Below, piece by piece: positions 24,578-34,041 of a DNA stretch of 51,257 nt. Under the pieces are notes generated by a model. That model was not told the DNA's origin. It ran no database searches and worked only from the letters and a program-made list of their open reading frames with translations. Source of the stretch: Lightella neohaematopini (lineage in GTDB: Bacteria > Pseudomonadota > Gammaproteobacteria > Enterobacterales > Enterobacteriaceae). Position 1 is the stretch's first letter. Each line of letters starts with the position of its first letter. The translations under genes and the position numbers were made by a program. The DNA lies in contig JAOBJV010000003.1 in the NCBI GenBank assembly GCA_025728385.1, positions 1 to 51,257 on the forward strand, in the 5' to 3' direction.

Positions 24578-24913
24578 ATGGACTCTGTAATTGTAAAAAT
24601 TAAAAAACAAATTAATAATAACCCAATAATTTTATATATGAAAGGTACACCAGAAAGACCTAGTTGTGGTTTTTCTATGCAAGCTATAAAAATATTATTT
24701 GCATGTGGTAAAAGATTTGCATATATTGATGTACTAGAACATGATGATATTCGACGTATATTACCTATATATAGTAATTGGCCAACGTTTCCTCAATTAT
24801 GGTTAGATAAAAAATTAATTGGGGGTTGTGATATTATAACTGATATGTATCATAATGGTAAATTAGAAATTTTAATAGAAAAAGTTTTTAATAAATACAA
24901 TAGTCTTAATTAA
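24578..24913 (+). CDS. grxD: Monothiol glutaredoxin GrxD
   Basis: CGFS-type glutaredoxin that binds and transfers [2Fe-2S] clusters. It has 111 residues (E. coli 115). The active motif is SCGFSM with Cys30, and the glutathione-binding TFPQLWLDKKLIGGCDI segment is present. It lies 30 bases after ribC. With sufA missing, GrxD (perhaps with IbaG) is the only cluster carrier seen here and may deliver clusters from SufBCD; that is inference. Confidence 0.95.
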   Translation: MDSVIVKIKKQINNNPIILYMKGTPERPSCGFSMQAIKILFACGKRFAYIDVLEHDDIRRILPIYSNWPTFPQLWLDKKLIGGCDIITDMYHNGKLEILIEKVFNKYNSLN

Positions 24914-25493
24914 TTATTAATTAATTTATAAATATAGCAACTGTTACTACTATTTAAAGTACTTTAATTAATAACTATTTATGTTATTATTTATTAACTT
25001 ATTAAAAACTAACTAAAAAAGCTATTAAATACTTACATTATAAATTTATATTTTACAGCCAATAACATAAATTATATTTTCTTTATTTTTAAAATAAAAA
25101 ATAAAAATAATAAAATATATAATTTAACTAAAAAATAATTATGTGAAAATTTATTTTTTATTATTTTTATAAATAAGTAAGTTACGATAAATAATTAACC
25201 ATTAAAATTAGGTATTTATGATATAATAGTTAATTAATATATAACAATTAATTAGATTATATTGATACTAGTAAGATAACAATATTTAATTTAATTATAT
25301 TATTAATAAGCAAATCTTATATTTAGAATGTTAATAATAAAAAAATATTATTGGTTTTATCTAATAATATAATACTATAAATAAATATTATTATTTAAAT
25401 AAATATAAATTAATATCTATAAAATTTTTTGTTGTAAAATAAATAAAAAATATTGTAATTAAATAAATTACCTATTTGGTATATATAAATAAT
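24914..25493. other. Long AT-rich spacer between grxD and tyrS
   Basis: These 580 bases hold no convincing gene in either strand. They are almost entirely A and T, with short inverted repeats such as TTAATTAAT-T-ATTAATTAA (24906-24924) at the grxD end. A TATAAT at about 25219 could be part of a tyrS promoter, but no matching -35 box is clear. Confidence 0.6.
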
Positions 25494-26765
25494 ATGAATA
25501 TAGTTCAAGAACTAAAAGATAGAGGTATTATAAAACATATTATTAATGATAATATTTTACAAGAAAAAATAAAACATGAATTCATTTCTTTATATTGTGG
25601 TTTTGATCCAACATCAGATAGTTTACATTTAGGTCATTTAGCTTTATTAGTTTGTTTAAAATATTTTCAATTAGCAGGTCACAAAATTATTGTTGTAATT
25701 GGTGGAGCTACTAGTGTAATAGGTGATCCTAGTTTTAAGTTTCAGAAGCGTAAGCTACAAGACTTAGAAAAAATTAAACTTTACATGAAAAAACTTAAAT
25801 TACAAATATCTAAATTTTTAAATTCTGATTGTGGTAATAATATTATTATTTTGAATAATTTTAGTTGGTTTAAAAAAATTAACTTAATTAAGTTTTTAAA
25901 ATTTATAGGAAAACATTTTTCTATAAAGAATATGATAAGTAAGTATTTTATTAAATTAAGATTAAATAATGATTTTGGTATTACCTTTACTGAATTTTCT
26001 TACACTTTACTACAAGGATATGATTTTCTTTATTTAAGTAAACATTATAATGTAGTATTACAGATTGGTGGTTCTGATCAATGGAATAATATCATTTCTG
26101 GTATTAATCTAATAAAAAATATTCACCACAAGTTAGTTACTGGTTTTACTTTACCTCTAATATTAAAATCAGATGGTACTAAATATAGTAAAACTGGTTG
26201 TGGGGTAATTTGGTTAGATCCAAAAAAAACTAGTCCATATAAATTTTATCAATTCTTAATTAATATTAATGATAGCTGTATATATAACTATCTAAAATTG
26301 TTTACTTTAATTAATTTAAAAACTATTCTCTTCTTAGAAAGAAGAAATATAAAAATTAATAATGTACCATTAGCAAAATATATACTTGCAAAGTATGCTA
26401 CGTTAATGGTACATGGATCATCAGGTTTTGCATCAGCAAAACGTATTACTAATAGCTTATTTAAACAAAATAATAAAATAAATTTACTAACAATTAAGGA
26501 TTTTAAACAACTATCTCAAGATGGAATACCGTCAATTAATATTAGTAACGAACAAATTAATTTACAACAAGTTTTAATACTTGCTAATTTAGCTAAATCT
26601 TATAAAGAAGCTCGTATAATGATTAAATCAAATTCAATAAAAATTAATAATGTAAAAAATAATATTCCTAATTATATTTTTGTTAAAAAAGATAAATTAT
26701 ATAATAATTATACTCTAATTTGTAGAGGAAGAAAAAATTTTTGTTTACTTATATGGAATAAGTAG
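25494..26765 (+). CDS. tyrS: Tyrosyl-tRNA synthetase
   Basis: Class I synthetase charging tRNA-Tyr, homodimeric in the cytoplasm. I start at the ATG at 25494, since NIVQELKDRG aligns with the E. coli N-terminus; an upstream in-frame TTG at 25476 adds six unmatched residues. It has 423 residues (E. coli 424). The HIGH-type motif is HLGH in SDSLHLGHL, the tyrosine site LQGYDFLYL and QIGGSDQWNNI, and the KMSKS-type loop reads KYSKT (E. coli KFGKT). A C-terminal S4-like RNA-binding domain covers about 355-423. Confidence 0.96.
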   Translation: MNIVQELKDRGIIKHIINDNILQEKIKHEFISLYCGFDPTSDSLHLGHLALLVCLKYFQLAGHKIIVVIGGATSVIGDPSFKFQKRKLQDLEKIKLYMKKLKLQISKFLNSDCGNNIIILNNFSWFKKINLIKFLKFIGKHFSIKNMISKYFIKLRLNNDFGITFTEFSYTLLQGYDFLYLSKHYNVVLQIGGSDQWNNIISGINLIKNIHHKLVTGFTLPLILKSDGTKYSKTGCGVIWLDPKKTSPYKFYQFLININDSCIYNYLKLFTLINLKTILFLERRNIKINNVPLAKYILAKYATLMVHGSSGFASAKRITNSLFKQNNKINLLTIKDFKQLSQDGIPSINISNEQINLQQVLILANLAKSYKEARIMIKSNSIKINNVKNNIPNYIFVKKDKLYNNYTLICRGRKNFCLLIWNK

Positions 26766-26779
26766 AATTGAATTATTTA

Positions 26780-26852
26780 CTCCTCCGACTGGATTCGAAC
26801 CAGTGACACACGGATTAACAGTCCGTTGTTCTACCAACTGAACTACAGAGGA
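26780..26852 (-). tRNA. tRNA-Asn (anticodon GUU)
   Basis: A 73-nt cloverleaf. Acceptor TCCTCTG (5' at 26852) pairs with CGGAGGA (one T-G pair), with discriminator G at 26780 as expected for tRNA-Asn. The anticodon stem is ACGGA/TCCGT around CTGTTAA, giving GTT. The T arm is CTGGTTCGAATCCAG. No CCA is encoded. It lies between tyrS and fabI. Confidence 0.95.
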
Positions 26853-26868
26853 ATAATTATAAAATTAA

Positions 26869-27648
26869 TTATACCGGTAGACAAGATAAAATGTTAAAAC
26901 CATTATCAACATTAATTACTTCACCAGTAATACCGTTTGATAAATCAGAACATAAAAATACTGCAACATTACCAACATTATCTATAGTAATCTCTTTTTT
27001 TATACAATTATGACTTAAATAATAAGAAAACATACTCTTAAAATTTTTTATTTTATATGATGATATTGTTTTTATTGGTCCTGAAGAAATTGCATTAACT
27101 TTAATATTATTTTTTCCCATAGAATAAGCCATATAACGTACATTAGCTTCTAGTGAAGCTTTAGCAACACCCATAACATTATAGTTAGGAACTACTTTAT
27201 TAGAACCCAGATAAGTTATTGTTACTAATGAAGAATTTTCATTTAACATATTAAAACTAGCTTTTGATAAAGCTACAAAACTATAAGAACTAATTTCATG
27301 TGCTTTAACGAAGTCGTCTCTATTAATTACTTTAATATAATCATTATTTAATTGTATACTATTAGTATATGCAATAGAATGTATTAATCCATCAAATTTA
27401 GACCATATTTTAGATAATTTAACAAATAATAAATCTATCTCATTATCTTGAGATACATCACATGTAATTATATCAATAGGATCTAAATTATTCAAAATTT
27501 TTTTAATACGTGATTTTAATTTTTTATTTTGACATGTAATAACTAAATCAGCACCAGCTTTTTTTAAAGCTTTAGCAATACCATAAGCAATAGAATACTT
27601 ACTTGATATGCCAGTTACTAATATTTTTTTATTTAATAAAAGTTTCAT
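26869..27648 (-). CDS. fabI: Enoyl-[acyl-carrier-protein] reductase FabI
   Basis: NADH-dependent reductase for the last step of each fatty-acid elongation cycle. It has 259 residues (E. coli 262). The short-chain dehydrogenase fold has an N-terminal VTGISSKYSIAYGIA, the catalytic Tyr156 and Lys163 in NYNVMGVAKAS at the same numbers as E. coli, AISSGPIKT, and DVGNVAVFLCSDLSNGITGEV. The last few residues differ from E. coli. It lies just downstream of tRNA-Asn on the minus strand and is divergent from nifJ across the largest spacer of the window. Confidence 0.96.
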   Translation of the reverse strand: MKLLLNKKILVTGISSKYSIAYGIAKALKKAGADLVITCQNKKLKSRIKKILNNLDPIDIITCDVSQDNEIDLLFVKLSKIWSKFDGLIHSIAYTNSIQLNNDYIKVINRDDFVKAHEISSYSFVALSKASFNMLNENSSLVTITYLGSNKVVPNYNVMGVAKASLEANVRYMAYSMGKNNIKVNAISSGPIKTISSYKIKNFKSMFSYYLSHNCIKKEITIDNVGNVAVFLCSDLSNGITGEVINVDNGFNILSCLPV

Positions 27649-28423
27649 ATTTTTTAATTTAATTAAAGTAAAAATAAACTAAGATTAGTAAATTAAATAT
27701 TCTAAATACTAATATTAATATTTATTAATTAAATCAATAATAAAATATATAGTATAATTACTAAAAATAAAAAATACAATTATATTATAGTTTTTACTAA
27801 ATTTATATCGAAATAATTATATAAATAAAAAATTTATGTATAATTTTAATAATCAATAAAAATTAATATATAAATAACTTAAATAATTTAGGTTATTATT
27901 TTAGTATTTTATTAAATATATAATTTTATTAATTAAATAACTATAACTAAAAGTAAATTAATAATAAATTAGTTGAAACAAAAATTAAAAAAATAAAGAT
28001 TAGTAAATATTAATATAAATTAAAATAATATTTTATTATAATACTAAAAAATATTAGTATTATAATATATTTAATAACTACTGTGGTTATTAATTATATT
28101 ATAATTTTAATTATTATCTAGTTCTTCAAATCTTTTGTGATTAAATTTTTTAGATTAATATTTAGTAATTTAAAATATTAATTAATATAATTTATTATTT
28201 TAATTAATAATTGAAAAATATAATATAAGAATAATAAAATTATTAAACAATTTATTAGTATTAATAATTACATTAATTTAAATAAAGTGTGATAAATTAA
28301 ATTAATTAAATTACTTTAAAAACAATTTAAAATTATATATTTTAAATTTAAAATGATTTAATAATACAATAAAAAATTATAATATAAATTTTAACTATCT
28401 AATTAATTTATTAATAAACAAAT
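27649..28423. other. Largest gene-free region, between divergent fabI and nifJ
   Basis: These 775 bases have no supportable reading frame and no rRNA, tRNA, tmRNA, RNase P or SRP RNA landmark. Composition is extreme, with G and C nearly absent apart from a stretch around 28080-28140. The clearest structure is the hairpin at 28034-28067. It must contain the promoters of fabI and nifJ and could include decayed genes. Confidence 0.6.
28034..28067. repeat. 14-bp perfect hairpin in the fabI-nifJ spacer
   Basis: TATTATAATACTAA (28034-28047) and TTAGTATTATAATA (28054-28067) are perfect inverted repeats around the six-base loop AAAATA. It is about 357 bases before the nifJ ATG. Function is unknown. 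In such AT-rich DNA a chance origin cannot be excluded. Confidence 0.4.
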
Positions 28424-31400
28424 ATGATTATTATAGATGGTAATCAATCAGTAGCAAATATTGCTTATGTTATAAATGAAATTATAACAATTTATCCAAT
28501 TACTCCTAGTTCTACTATGTCAAATTTAGTTAGTCAATGGTCAGATAGTAATTTACCTAATATATGGGGAGATGTACCTAAAGTAATCAAAATGCAGTCA
28601 GAAATTGGTGTAATTGCTAGTATACATGGAGCATTACAAACAGGATCTTTAGCTACATCATTTACATCTTCACAAGGACTATTATTAATGATTCCTAATT
28701 TATATAAAATAGCTGGACAACTTATGCCATTTGTATTACATGTTGCAACTAGATCAGTAGCAACAAGCTCATTATCAATTTTTAGTGATCATTCTGATGT
28801 CATGGCTGCACGTACTACAGGATGCGCAATGTTATGTTCTAGTAGTGTACAAGAAGCACAAGATTTTGCATTAATATCACAAGCTACTAGTTTAAATAGT
28901 AGAATACCATTTATACATTTTTTTGATGGTTTTAGAACATCACATGAAATAAATAAAATAAATTCGTTAAATAAAAAAATTATATGTTCCATAATTTCAC
29001 AAACATCAATAAATAATCATAGAAAAAGATCATTAGATCCTAATAACCCATTAATTAGAGGAGTATCTACTAATGATGATATTTATTTTCAATCTAGAGA
29101 AGCATCAAATATTTACTATAATAATGTGTTAAAAAATATTTTATGTATTATGAATAAATTTTATTCACTTACTGGCAGAAAATATAATCCATTTGAGTAT
29201 TATGGACATCTACAAGCAAATTCAATTATAGTGGTTATGGGATCAGCTTCTTATGTTTGTAAAGAAGTGGTAATGTACTTAATTAAAAAAAATTATAAGG
29301 TTGGCGTAATTATAACAAAATTATATCGTCCATTCTTTTATCAAGAATTTATAAGAGTTTTACCAAAAACAGTTTCTGCAATTGCTGTATTAGATCGAAC
29401 TAAAGAACCAGGATCTTCTGGTGAACCATTATATTTAGATGTTAATAGTTCATTAACCAAAGCATTTTATAATAAACAAATAAGGTATTTACCACTAATA
29501 ATTAGCGGTAGATTTGGTTTAGGATCAAAAGAATTTAACTTAAATTGTGTATTTTCAATATTTAAGGAATTAAATAAAAATAATCCAAAATTACATTTTA
29601 CTGTTGGTATTTATGATGATGTTACTAACTTATCACTAAAAGTATCAAATAATAAATATTCATTACATAATAATTATATAATAGAAGCAATATTTTATGG
29701 TATCAGTGGAGATGGTTCAGTATCTGCTGCTAAAAATAGTGTAGCTATAATTGGTAATAATACTAATTTATTTGTACAAAGTTATTCTCATCATGATTCT
29801 AGAAAATCTGGTAGTTTAACTTCTTCTCACATTAGAGTTAGTAATAATAATATTAATGCTCCTTATTTAATAAAATCAGCTAATTTTATAAGTTGTAGCC
29901 ATTTACAGATTTTAAATAAATATAATATATTAAATAATTTAAATAAAAATGGTATTTTATTAGTTAATACAGTATATTGTTCTAATAAAATACTGGATAT
30001 GTTTTCTAACAATGTCAAATCAATACTTTATAGTAAAAAAATTAAATTATACATAATAAATGCTAAACACATAGCTGATAAATATAAGTTAGGTAGTAAA
30101 ACTAATATTATTATACAAGTAATATTTTTTAAATTAATAAAAATATTACCAATGAATATAGTAATAAATCATTTAAAAAATCTAATAATAGATGTTTATG
30201 AAAGTAAAAATAAACAATTAGTATTAAATTACTTAAATGTATTACCTAATATAACTAAATTAGTAAAACTTGTACCCATAAAATTAAATACTATTAATTT
30301 TAATTTAAATAATAAAATAAATAATTATATTAATAATCATACTATATGTAAAAAAAATTTAGTTCATAATATGATTCATGGATTAGGTAATTATATTCCT
30401 GTTTCTATGTTTCCTGTGGATGGAAGTTGGCATACTGGTACTTCAAAATTAGAAAAACGTAATCTTGCAGACCATATTCCTGTATGGAATGCTAGTTTGT
30501 GTAGACAATGTAATTATTGTGTAGCAATATGCCCTCACGCTGCATTAAGAGTTAAAATAGTTGATAATAAAAATTTAGATAATAAACCAAATAAAATGTC
30601 TTTTTTACCATTAAAATTAAAAAATTTTGAAGATAAAAAATACATATTACAAGTATCTCCAGAAGATTGTACTGGATGTAAGTTGTGTGTAGAAACTTGT
30701 CCAGTTACGATAAATGGGGTTAAAGCAATTAATATGAAATCTAATTTAAGATATTTTAATCAAGAAAAAATTAATTTTAATTTCTTTAAAAATTTACCAG
30801 ATAGTATAAATACTAATAATTTTAAAAAATTAAATATTAGAACATCACAATTTATTCAACCATTATTTGAATATCCAAGTGCATGTTCTGGATGTGGAGA
30901 AACATCATATATAAAGTTATTAACTCAATTATATGGTAAGAAATTAATAATAGCAAATGCTACTGGTTGTTCTTCTATTTATAGTGGTAATTTACCAACT
31001 ACTCCGTATACAAAAGATAATTTGGGTAGAGGTCCAGCATGGGCTAATTCTTTGTTTGAAGATAATGCAGAATTTGGTCTAGGATTTAAATTATCTATTA
31101 ATTTTCATAAAAAAAGAGTATTAAGAATAATAAATAAACTAAAAAAAATAATACCTAGTTTAAATAATTATATTAATATAATTTTAAATGAAAATGAATT
31201 ATCATATGAACATATTGAAGAAATAAAAAAATTAATAAATAATGACTACTTGTTTAAGAATAATATTTCTCATAATGATTTAAATTATTTAATTAATAAA
31301 TCAATATGGATTATTGGTGGTGATGGTTGGGCTTATGATATAGGAATTAGTGGCTTAAAATATGTATTAAATTCAAAAGAAAATATTAATATTCTTGTAT

Positions 31401-31951
31401 TGGATACACAATGTTATTCAAATACTGGTGGGCAGTATTCTAATGCTACTCCTTTAGGAGTGGTTACTAAATTTAGTGAATATGGAAAATTAAATAAAAA
31501 TAATAATTTAGGATTAAATATAATTAATACATATAATCATATATATGTTGCACAAATTTCTATAGGTGCTAATTTTCAACAAACAATAAAGGCAATGCAA
31601 GAAGCAGAATTATATAATGGACCATCACTAGTCATTGCTTATAGTCCATGTATAGAACATGGATATGACTTATCTTACAGTTATCAGCAAGTTAACAAAC
31701 TAACATCTATTGGATTTTGGCCATTATATAGATTTAATCCTAATTTAATAATGAAAGGTATAAATCCGTTAATTATTGATTATAGTATTACATCTGATAA
31801 TGTATTAAGTACATTAATAAAAGAACAACGTTTTAGAAGATTATATGAAATTAATCAAGAAAAATTTTATGATTTTTTAAAAGAAATTAAAAAAGAAATA
31901 AAATACAAATTTAATTACTTATTAAGTATAAGTAAAAGATTTACTAAATAA
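28424..31951 (+). CDS. nifJ: Pyruvate:flavodoxin/ferredoxin oxidoreductase
   Basis: Large TPP and iron-sulfur enzyme that oxidises pyruvate to acetyl-CoA and CO2, passing electrons to flavodoxin or ferredoxin. It has 1175 residues, the length of E. coli YdbK (1174). Domains in order: pyruvate-binding TPP domain (YPITPSSTMSN near residue 24), CoA-side domains to about 640, and a two-cluster ferredoxin domain with CRQCNYCVAICPH (about 692) and CTGCKLCVETCPV (about 749). The proximal-cluster cysteines follow (CSGCGE about 821, ATGCSS about 848, DTQCYSNTGGQ about 996), then the TPP site GGDGWAYDIG. All expected cysteines are present. At 3.5 kb it is the largest gene here and seems fully functional. 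Confidence 0.96.
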   Translation: MIIIDGNQSVANIAYVINEIITIYPITPSSTMSNLVSQWSDSNLPNIWGDVPKVIKMQSEIGVIASIHGALQTGSLATSFTSSQGLLLMIPNLYKIAGQLMPFVLHVATRSVATSSLSIFSDHSDVMAARTTGCAMLCSSSVQEAQDFALISQATSLNSRIPFIHFFDGFRTSHEINKINSLNKKIICSIISQTSINNHRKRSLDPNNPLIRGVSTNDDIYFQSREASNIYYNNVLKNILCIMNKFYSLTGRKYNPFEYYGHLQANSIIVVMGSASYVCKEVVMYLIKKNYKVGVIITKLYRPFFYQEFIRVLPKTVSAIAVLDRTKEPGSSGEPLYLDVNSSLTKAFYNKQIRYLPLIISGRFGLGSKEFNLNCVFSIFKELNKNNPKLHFTVGIYDDVTNLSLKVSNNKYSLHNNYIIEAIFYGISGDGSVSAAKNSVAIIGNNTNLFVQSYSHHDSRKSGSLTSSHIRVSNNNINAPYLIKSANFISCSHLQILNKYNILNNLNKNGILLVNTVYCSNKILDMFSNNVKSILYSKKIKLYIINAKHIADKYKLGSKTNIIIQVIFFKLIKILPMNIVINHLKNLIIDVYESKNKQLVLNYLNVLPNITKLVKLVPIKLNTINFNLNNKINNYINNHTICKKNLVHNMIHGLGNYIPVSMFPVDGSWHTGTSKLEKRNLADHIPVWNASLCRQCNYCVAICPHAALRVKIVDNKNLDNKPNKMSFLPLKLKNFEDKKYILQVSPEDCTGCKLCVETCPVTINGVKAINMKSNLRYFNQEKINFNFFKNLPDSINTNNFKKLNIRTSQFIQPLFEYPSACSGCGETSYIKLLTQLYGKKLIIANATGCSSIYSGNLPTTPYTKDNLGRGPAWANSLFEDNAEFGLGFKLSINFHKKRVLRIINKLKKIIPSLNNYINIILNENELSYEHIEEIKKLINNDYLFKNNISHNDLNYLINKSIWIIGGDGWAYDIGISGLKYVLNSKENINILVLDTQCYSNTGGQYSNATPLGVVTKFSEYGKLNKNNNLGLNIINTYNHIYVAQISIGANFQQTIKAMQEAELYNGPSLVIAYSPCIEHGYDLSYSYQQVNKLTSIGFWPLYRFNPNLIMKGINPLIIDYSITSDNVLSTLIKEQRFRRLYEINQEKFYDFLKEIKKEIKYKFNYLLSISKRFTK

Positions 31952-31954
31952 ATT

Positions 31955-32410
31955 TTATTTTATGCCAGAATGACCAAATCCTTTATTGTAACGTTTACTC
32001 CTATTAGTAAAATGTTTTACTACTTTTAATTTTACTTTAATGATTGGTGTAAATATTATTTGTGCAATTCTATAATTTGGTTTAATAATAAAATTATATT
32101 TACTACGATTAAATAAAGAAATTAATATAGGACCTTGATAATCTGAATCTATTAGACCAATATTATTACTTAATATAATTCCATGATTATGACTTAATCC
32201 TGATCTAGGTAATATAATAGCTGCTATATTATAATTATTAATATGTATAGCTATACCAGTAGATATAAGTTTAGTTTGTCTAGATTTTAAAGTTATAGAA
32301 TTTGTTATACAAGCTCTTAGATCTAAACCTGCAGAACCATCAGTTTCATAAGATGGTAATTTATAATTAAAATTTTTATTTAATAATTTAATGTTTACTA
32401 TCTTTTTCAT
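31955..32410 (-). CDS. dut: dUTP pyrophosphatase
   Basis: Trimeric enzyme that hydrolyses dUTP to dUMP, keeping uracil out of DNA and supplying dTMP synthesis. It has 151 residues. All five motifs are present: GSAGLDLRA, LPRSGLSHNHGI, GLIDSDYQG, RIAQIIF, and the C-terminal arm RYNKGFGHSG. It overlaps the end of coaBC by 23 bases and is convergent with nifJ, with only three bases between the stops. The coaBC-dut order is that of E. coli. Confidence 0.97.
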   Translation of the reverse strand: MKKIVNIKLLNKNFNYKLPSYETDGSAGLDLRACITNSITLKSRQTKLISTGIAIHINNYNIAAIILPRSGLSHNHGIILSNNIGLIDSDYQGPILISLFNRSKYNFIIKPNYRIAQIIFTPIIKVKLKVVKHFTNRSKRYNKGFGHSGIK

Positions 32411-33596
32411 ATCTAATAATAATTTGTTTCATTAATTGTTTTGCTAATACTTGTTTTTTATTTAAAGATAAAAGCATTTCTCCATCATTCCATATTAAAT
32501 ATAATTCATTATAATCATTATTTATATTATTAAATCTATTTTTAGAAACATTATTAGCACAAATTAGATCTAATTTTTTTTCAATTAGTTTTTTTCTGGC
32601 ATGTTCTTTAATCAAATTAGTTTCAGCAGAAAAACCTATAACATATGGACGATTTTTAGTTAATTGACTAACTTCGGATATAATATCAGGATTTTTAATT
32701 AAATTAATAATTAAATTATCTTTTTTAGCAATTTTATTAGAAGAAAAATTAATTATTCTATAATCTGATACAGCAGCGCAACCAATAAAAATGTTTTGAT
32801 TACTTATATTATTCATAACAGCTTGTTTCATTTCTAATGCACTTATTACATTAATACGTTTTATATTACCTGGAGGAGTTGATAAATTAACTGGACCAGA
32901 TATTAATGTTACATTAGCACCAAGTAAAGCAGCAACATAAGCAATTGAAAATCCCATTTTTCCAGAACTATAGTTACTAATAAAACGTACTGGATCTATT
33001 AATTCATGAGTAGGACCAGCAGTAATCATAATATTAAAATTTTTTAATGGTGTATTAAAATATTGTTTTAATTTTTTTAAAATTATATTTGGATTTAACA
33101 TAGATCCTAAGCCAATATCTCCACAAATTTGTTTACCAAAATTAGGACCCCAAATTAAAATACCTCTATTACGTAATATTTTTATATTATGCTGAGTAGC
33201 AGAAGACTGATACATGTAATTATTCATAGATGGAATAATTATTATTTTTGCTTTAGTCGCCAAACATATAGTACTTAATAAATCATCAGCTAATCCTAAA
33301 GCTATTTTTGCTATAATATTTGCAGTTGCTGGAGCTAATAATATTAAATCTGCCCATTTTGCTAATTTAATATGTATTATATTATTATTATTAGTATAAA
33401 ATATATCATCAAATACTTTATAATTAGATAAAATTTGTAAACTTAATTTATTAATTAGTTTTTTTGATGTTTTAGTCATCACTATGCGTACTATTGCTTG
33501 TTTTTTTCTTAAATAACGTATTAATTCAAATACCTTGTATATAGCAATACTTCCACTAATACCTAATAATATACGTTTTTTTAATAAAGTTATCAT
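32388..33596 (-). CDS. coaBC: Bifunctional phosphopantothenoylcysteine synthetase/decarboxylase
   Basis: Adds cysteine to phosphopantothenate and decarboxylates the product, two successive steps of coenzyme A synthesis. It has 402 residues (E. coli 406). The N-terminal CoaC flavoprotein half has GISGSIAIYK, LAPATANIIAK and the substrate-clamp CGDIGLGSM. The C-terminal CoaB half begins around NIMITAGPTHELIDPVRFISNYSSGKMG and has the conserved NPDII and Lys-rich CTP site. I start at the ATG at 33596, preceded by AAGG; a TTG six bases upstream is less likely. coaD is at 35071-35556, so three CoA steps lie close together. Confidence 0.95.
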   Translation of the reverse strand: MITLLKKRILLGISGSIAIYKVFELIRYLRKKQAIVRIVMTKTSKKLINKLSLQILSNYKVFDDIFYTNNNNIIHIKLAKWADLILLAPATANIIAKIALGLADDLLSTICLATKAKIIIIPSMNNYMYQSSATQHNIKILRNRGILIWGPNFGKQICGDIGLGSMLNPNIILKKLKQYFNTPLKNFNIMITAGPTHELIDPVRFISNYSSGKMGFSIAYVAALLGANVTLISGPVNLSTPPGNIKRINVISALEMKQAVMNNISNQNIFIGCAAVSDYRIINFSSNKIAKKDNLIINLIKNPDIISEVSQLTKNRPYVIGFSAETNLIKEHARKKLIEKKLDLICANNVSKNRFNNINNDYNELYLIWNDGEMLLSLNKKQVLAKQLMKQIIIRYEKDSKH

Positions 33597-33711
33597 ACAC
33601 AATACCTTATAATTATAGTAATTACTATGATTTTATAATAAACTAATATGTTACTTATATATTTTAATTACAATAAATTTTTGATTATGCTAATTATATA
33701 TATTTTAAATA

Positions 33712-33749
33712 ATTATATTATTAATTTTTTAAAAAATTAATAATATAAT
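33712..33749. repeat. 38-bp perfect palindrome upstream of rpmB
   Basis: Bases 33712-33730 are exactly complementary to 33731-33749, a 19-bp-arm palindrome with no loop, centred on TTTTTT/AAAAAA. Its right edge reads TATAAT (33744-33749), 26 bases before the rpmB ATG. It lies between the divergent coaBC and rpmB genes. It could be an operator, a cruciform or a promoter-linked dyad. Confidence 0.75.
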
Positions 33750-33775
33750 GTATAATAAGTTAGGAGTATTTAAAA

Positions 33776-34000
33776 ATGGCAAAATTTTGTTGTATTACTA
33801 ATAAAAAATCAGTTAGTGGAAATAGAAGATCTCATTCTATGAATATTACTAAAAGAAAATTTTTACCTAACTTACATTATCACCGTTTTTGGTATTCTAA
33901 AGAAAAACGTTTTATAAAATTACGTGTTACAACTAAAGGCATGAGAATAATTGATAAAAAAGGTATAGAAAGTTTTTTATTTAAAAATCTACTAAAATAA
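33776..34000 (+). CDS. rpmB: 50S ribosomal protein L28
   Basis: Large-subunit protein near the E site. It has 74 residues (E. coli 78). It is recognised by CCITNKKSVSGNRRSHSMN, KRKFLPNLHYHRFW and the end TTKGMRIIDKKGIESFL. A TTAGGAG ribosome-binding site precedes the ATG, and the 38-bp palindrome lies just upstream. It is followed by rpmG, as in nearly all relatives. radC, which precedes it in E. coli, is gone. Confidence 0.96.
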   Translation: MAKFCCITNKKSVSGNRRSHSMNITKRKFLPNLHYHRFWYSKEKRFIKLRVTTKGMRIIDKKGIESFLFKNLLK

Positions 34001-34041
34001 TAAACAAACTTGTACAATCTAATATTTTAAAAGAGTTTAAA

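Noticed and set aside
24914..25493. Structural RNA (tmRNA, RNase P RNA, SRP RNA) in the grxD-tyrS spacer
   Set aside because: None of the conserved GC-containing core motifs of these RNAs is present.
28789..28992. Small minus-strand open frame inside nifJ
   Set aside because: Antisense to conserved TPP-domain sequence, no homology.
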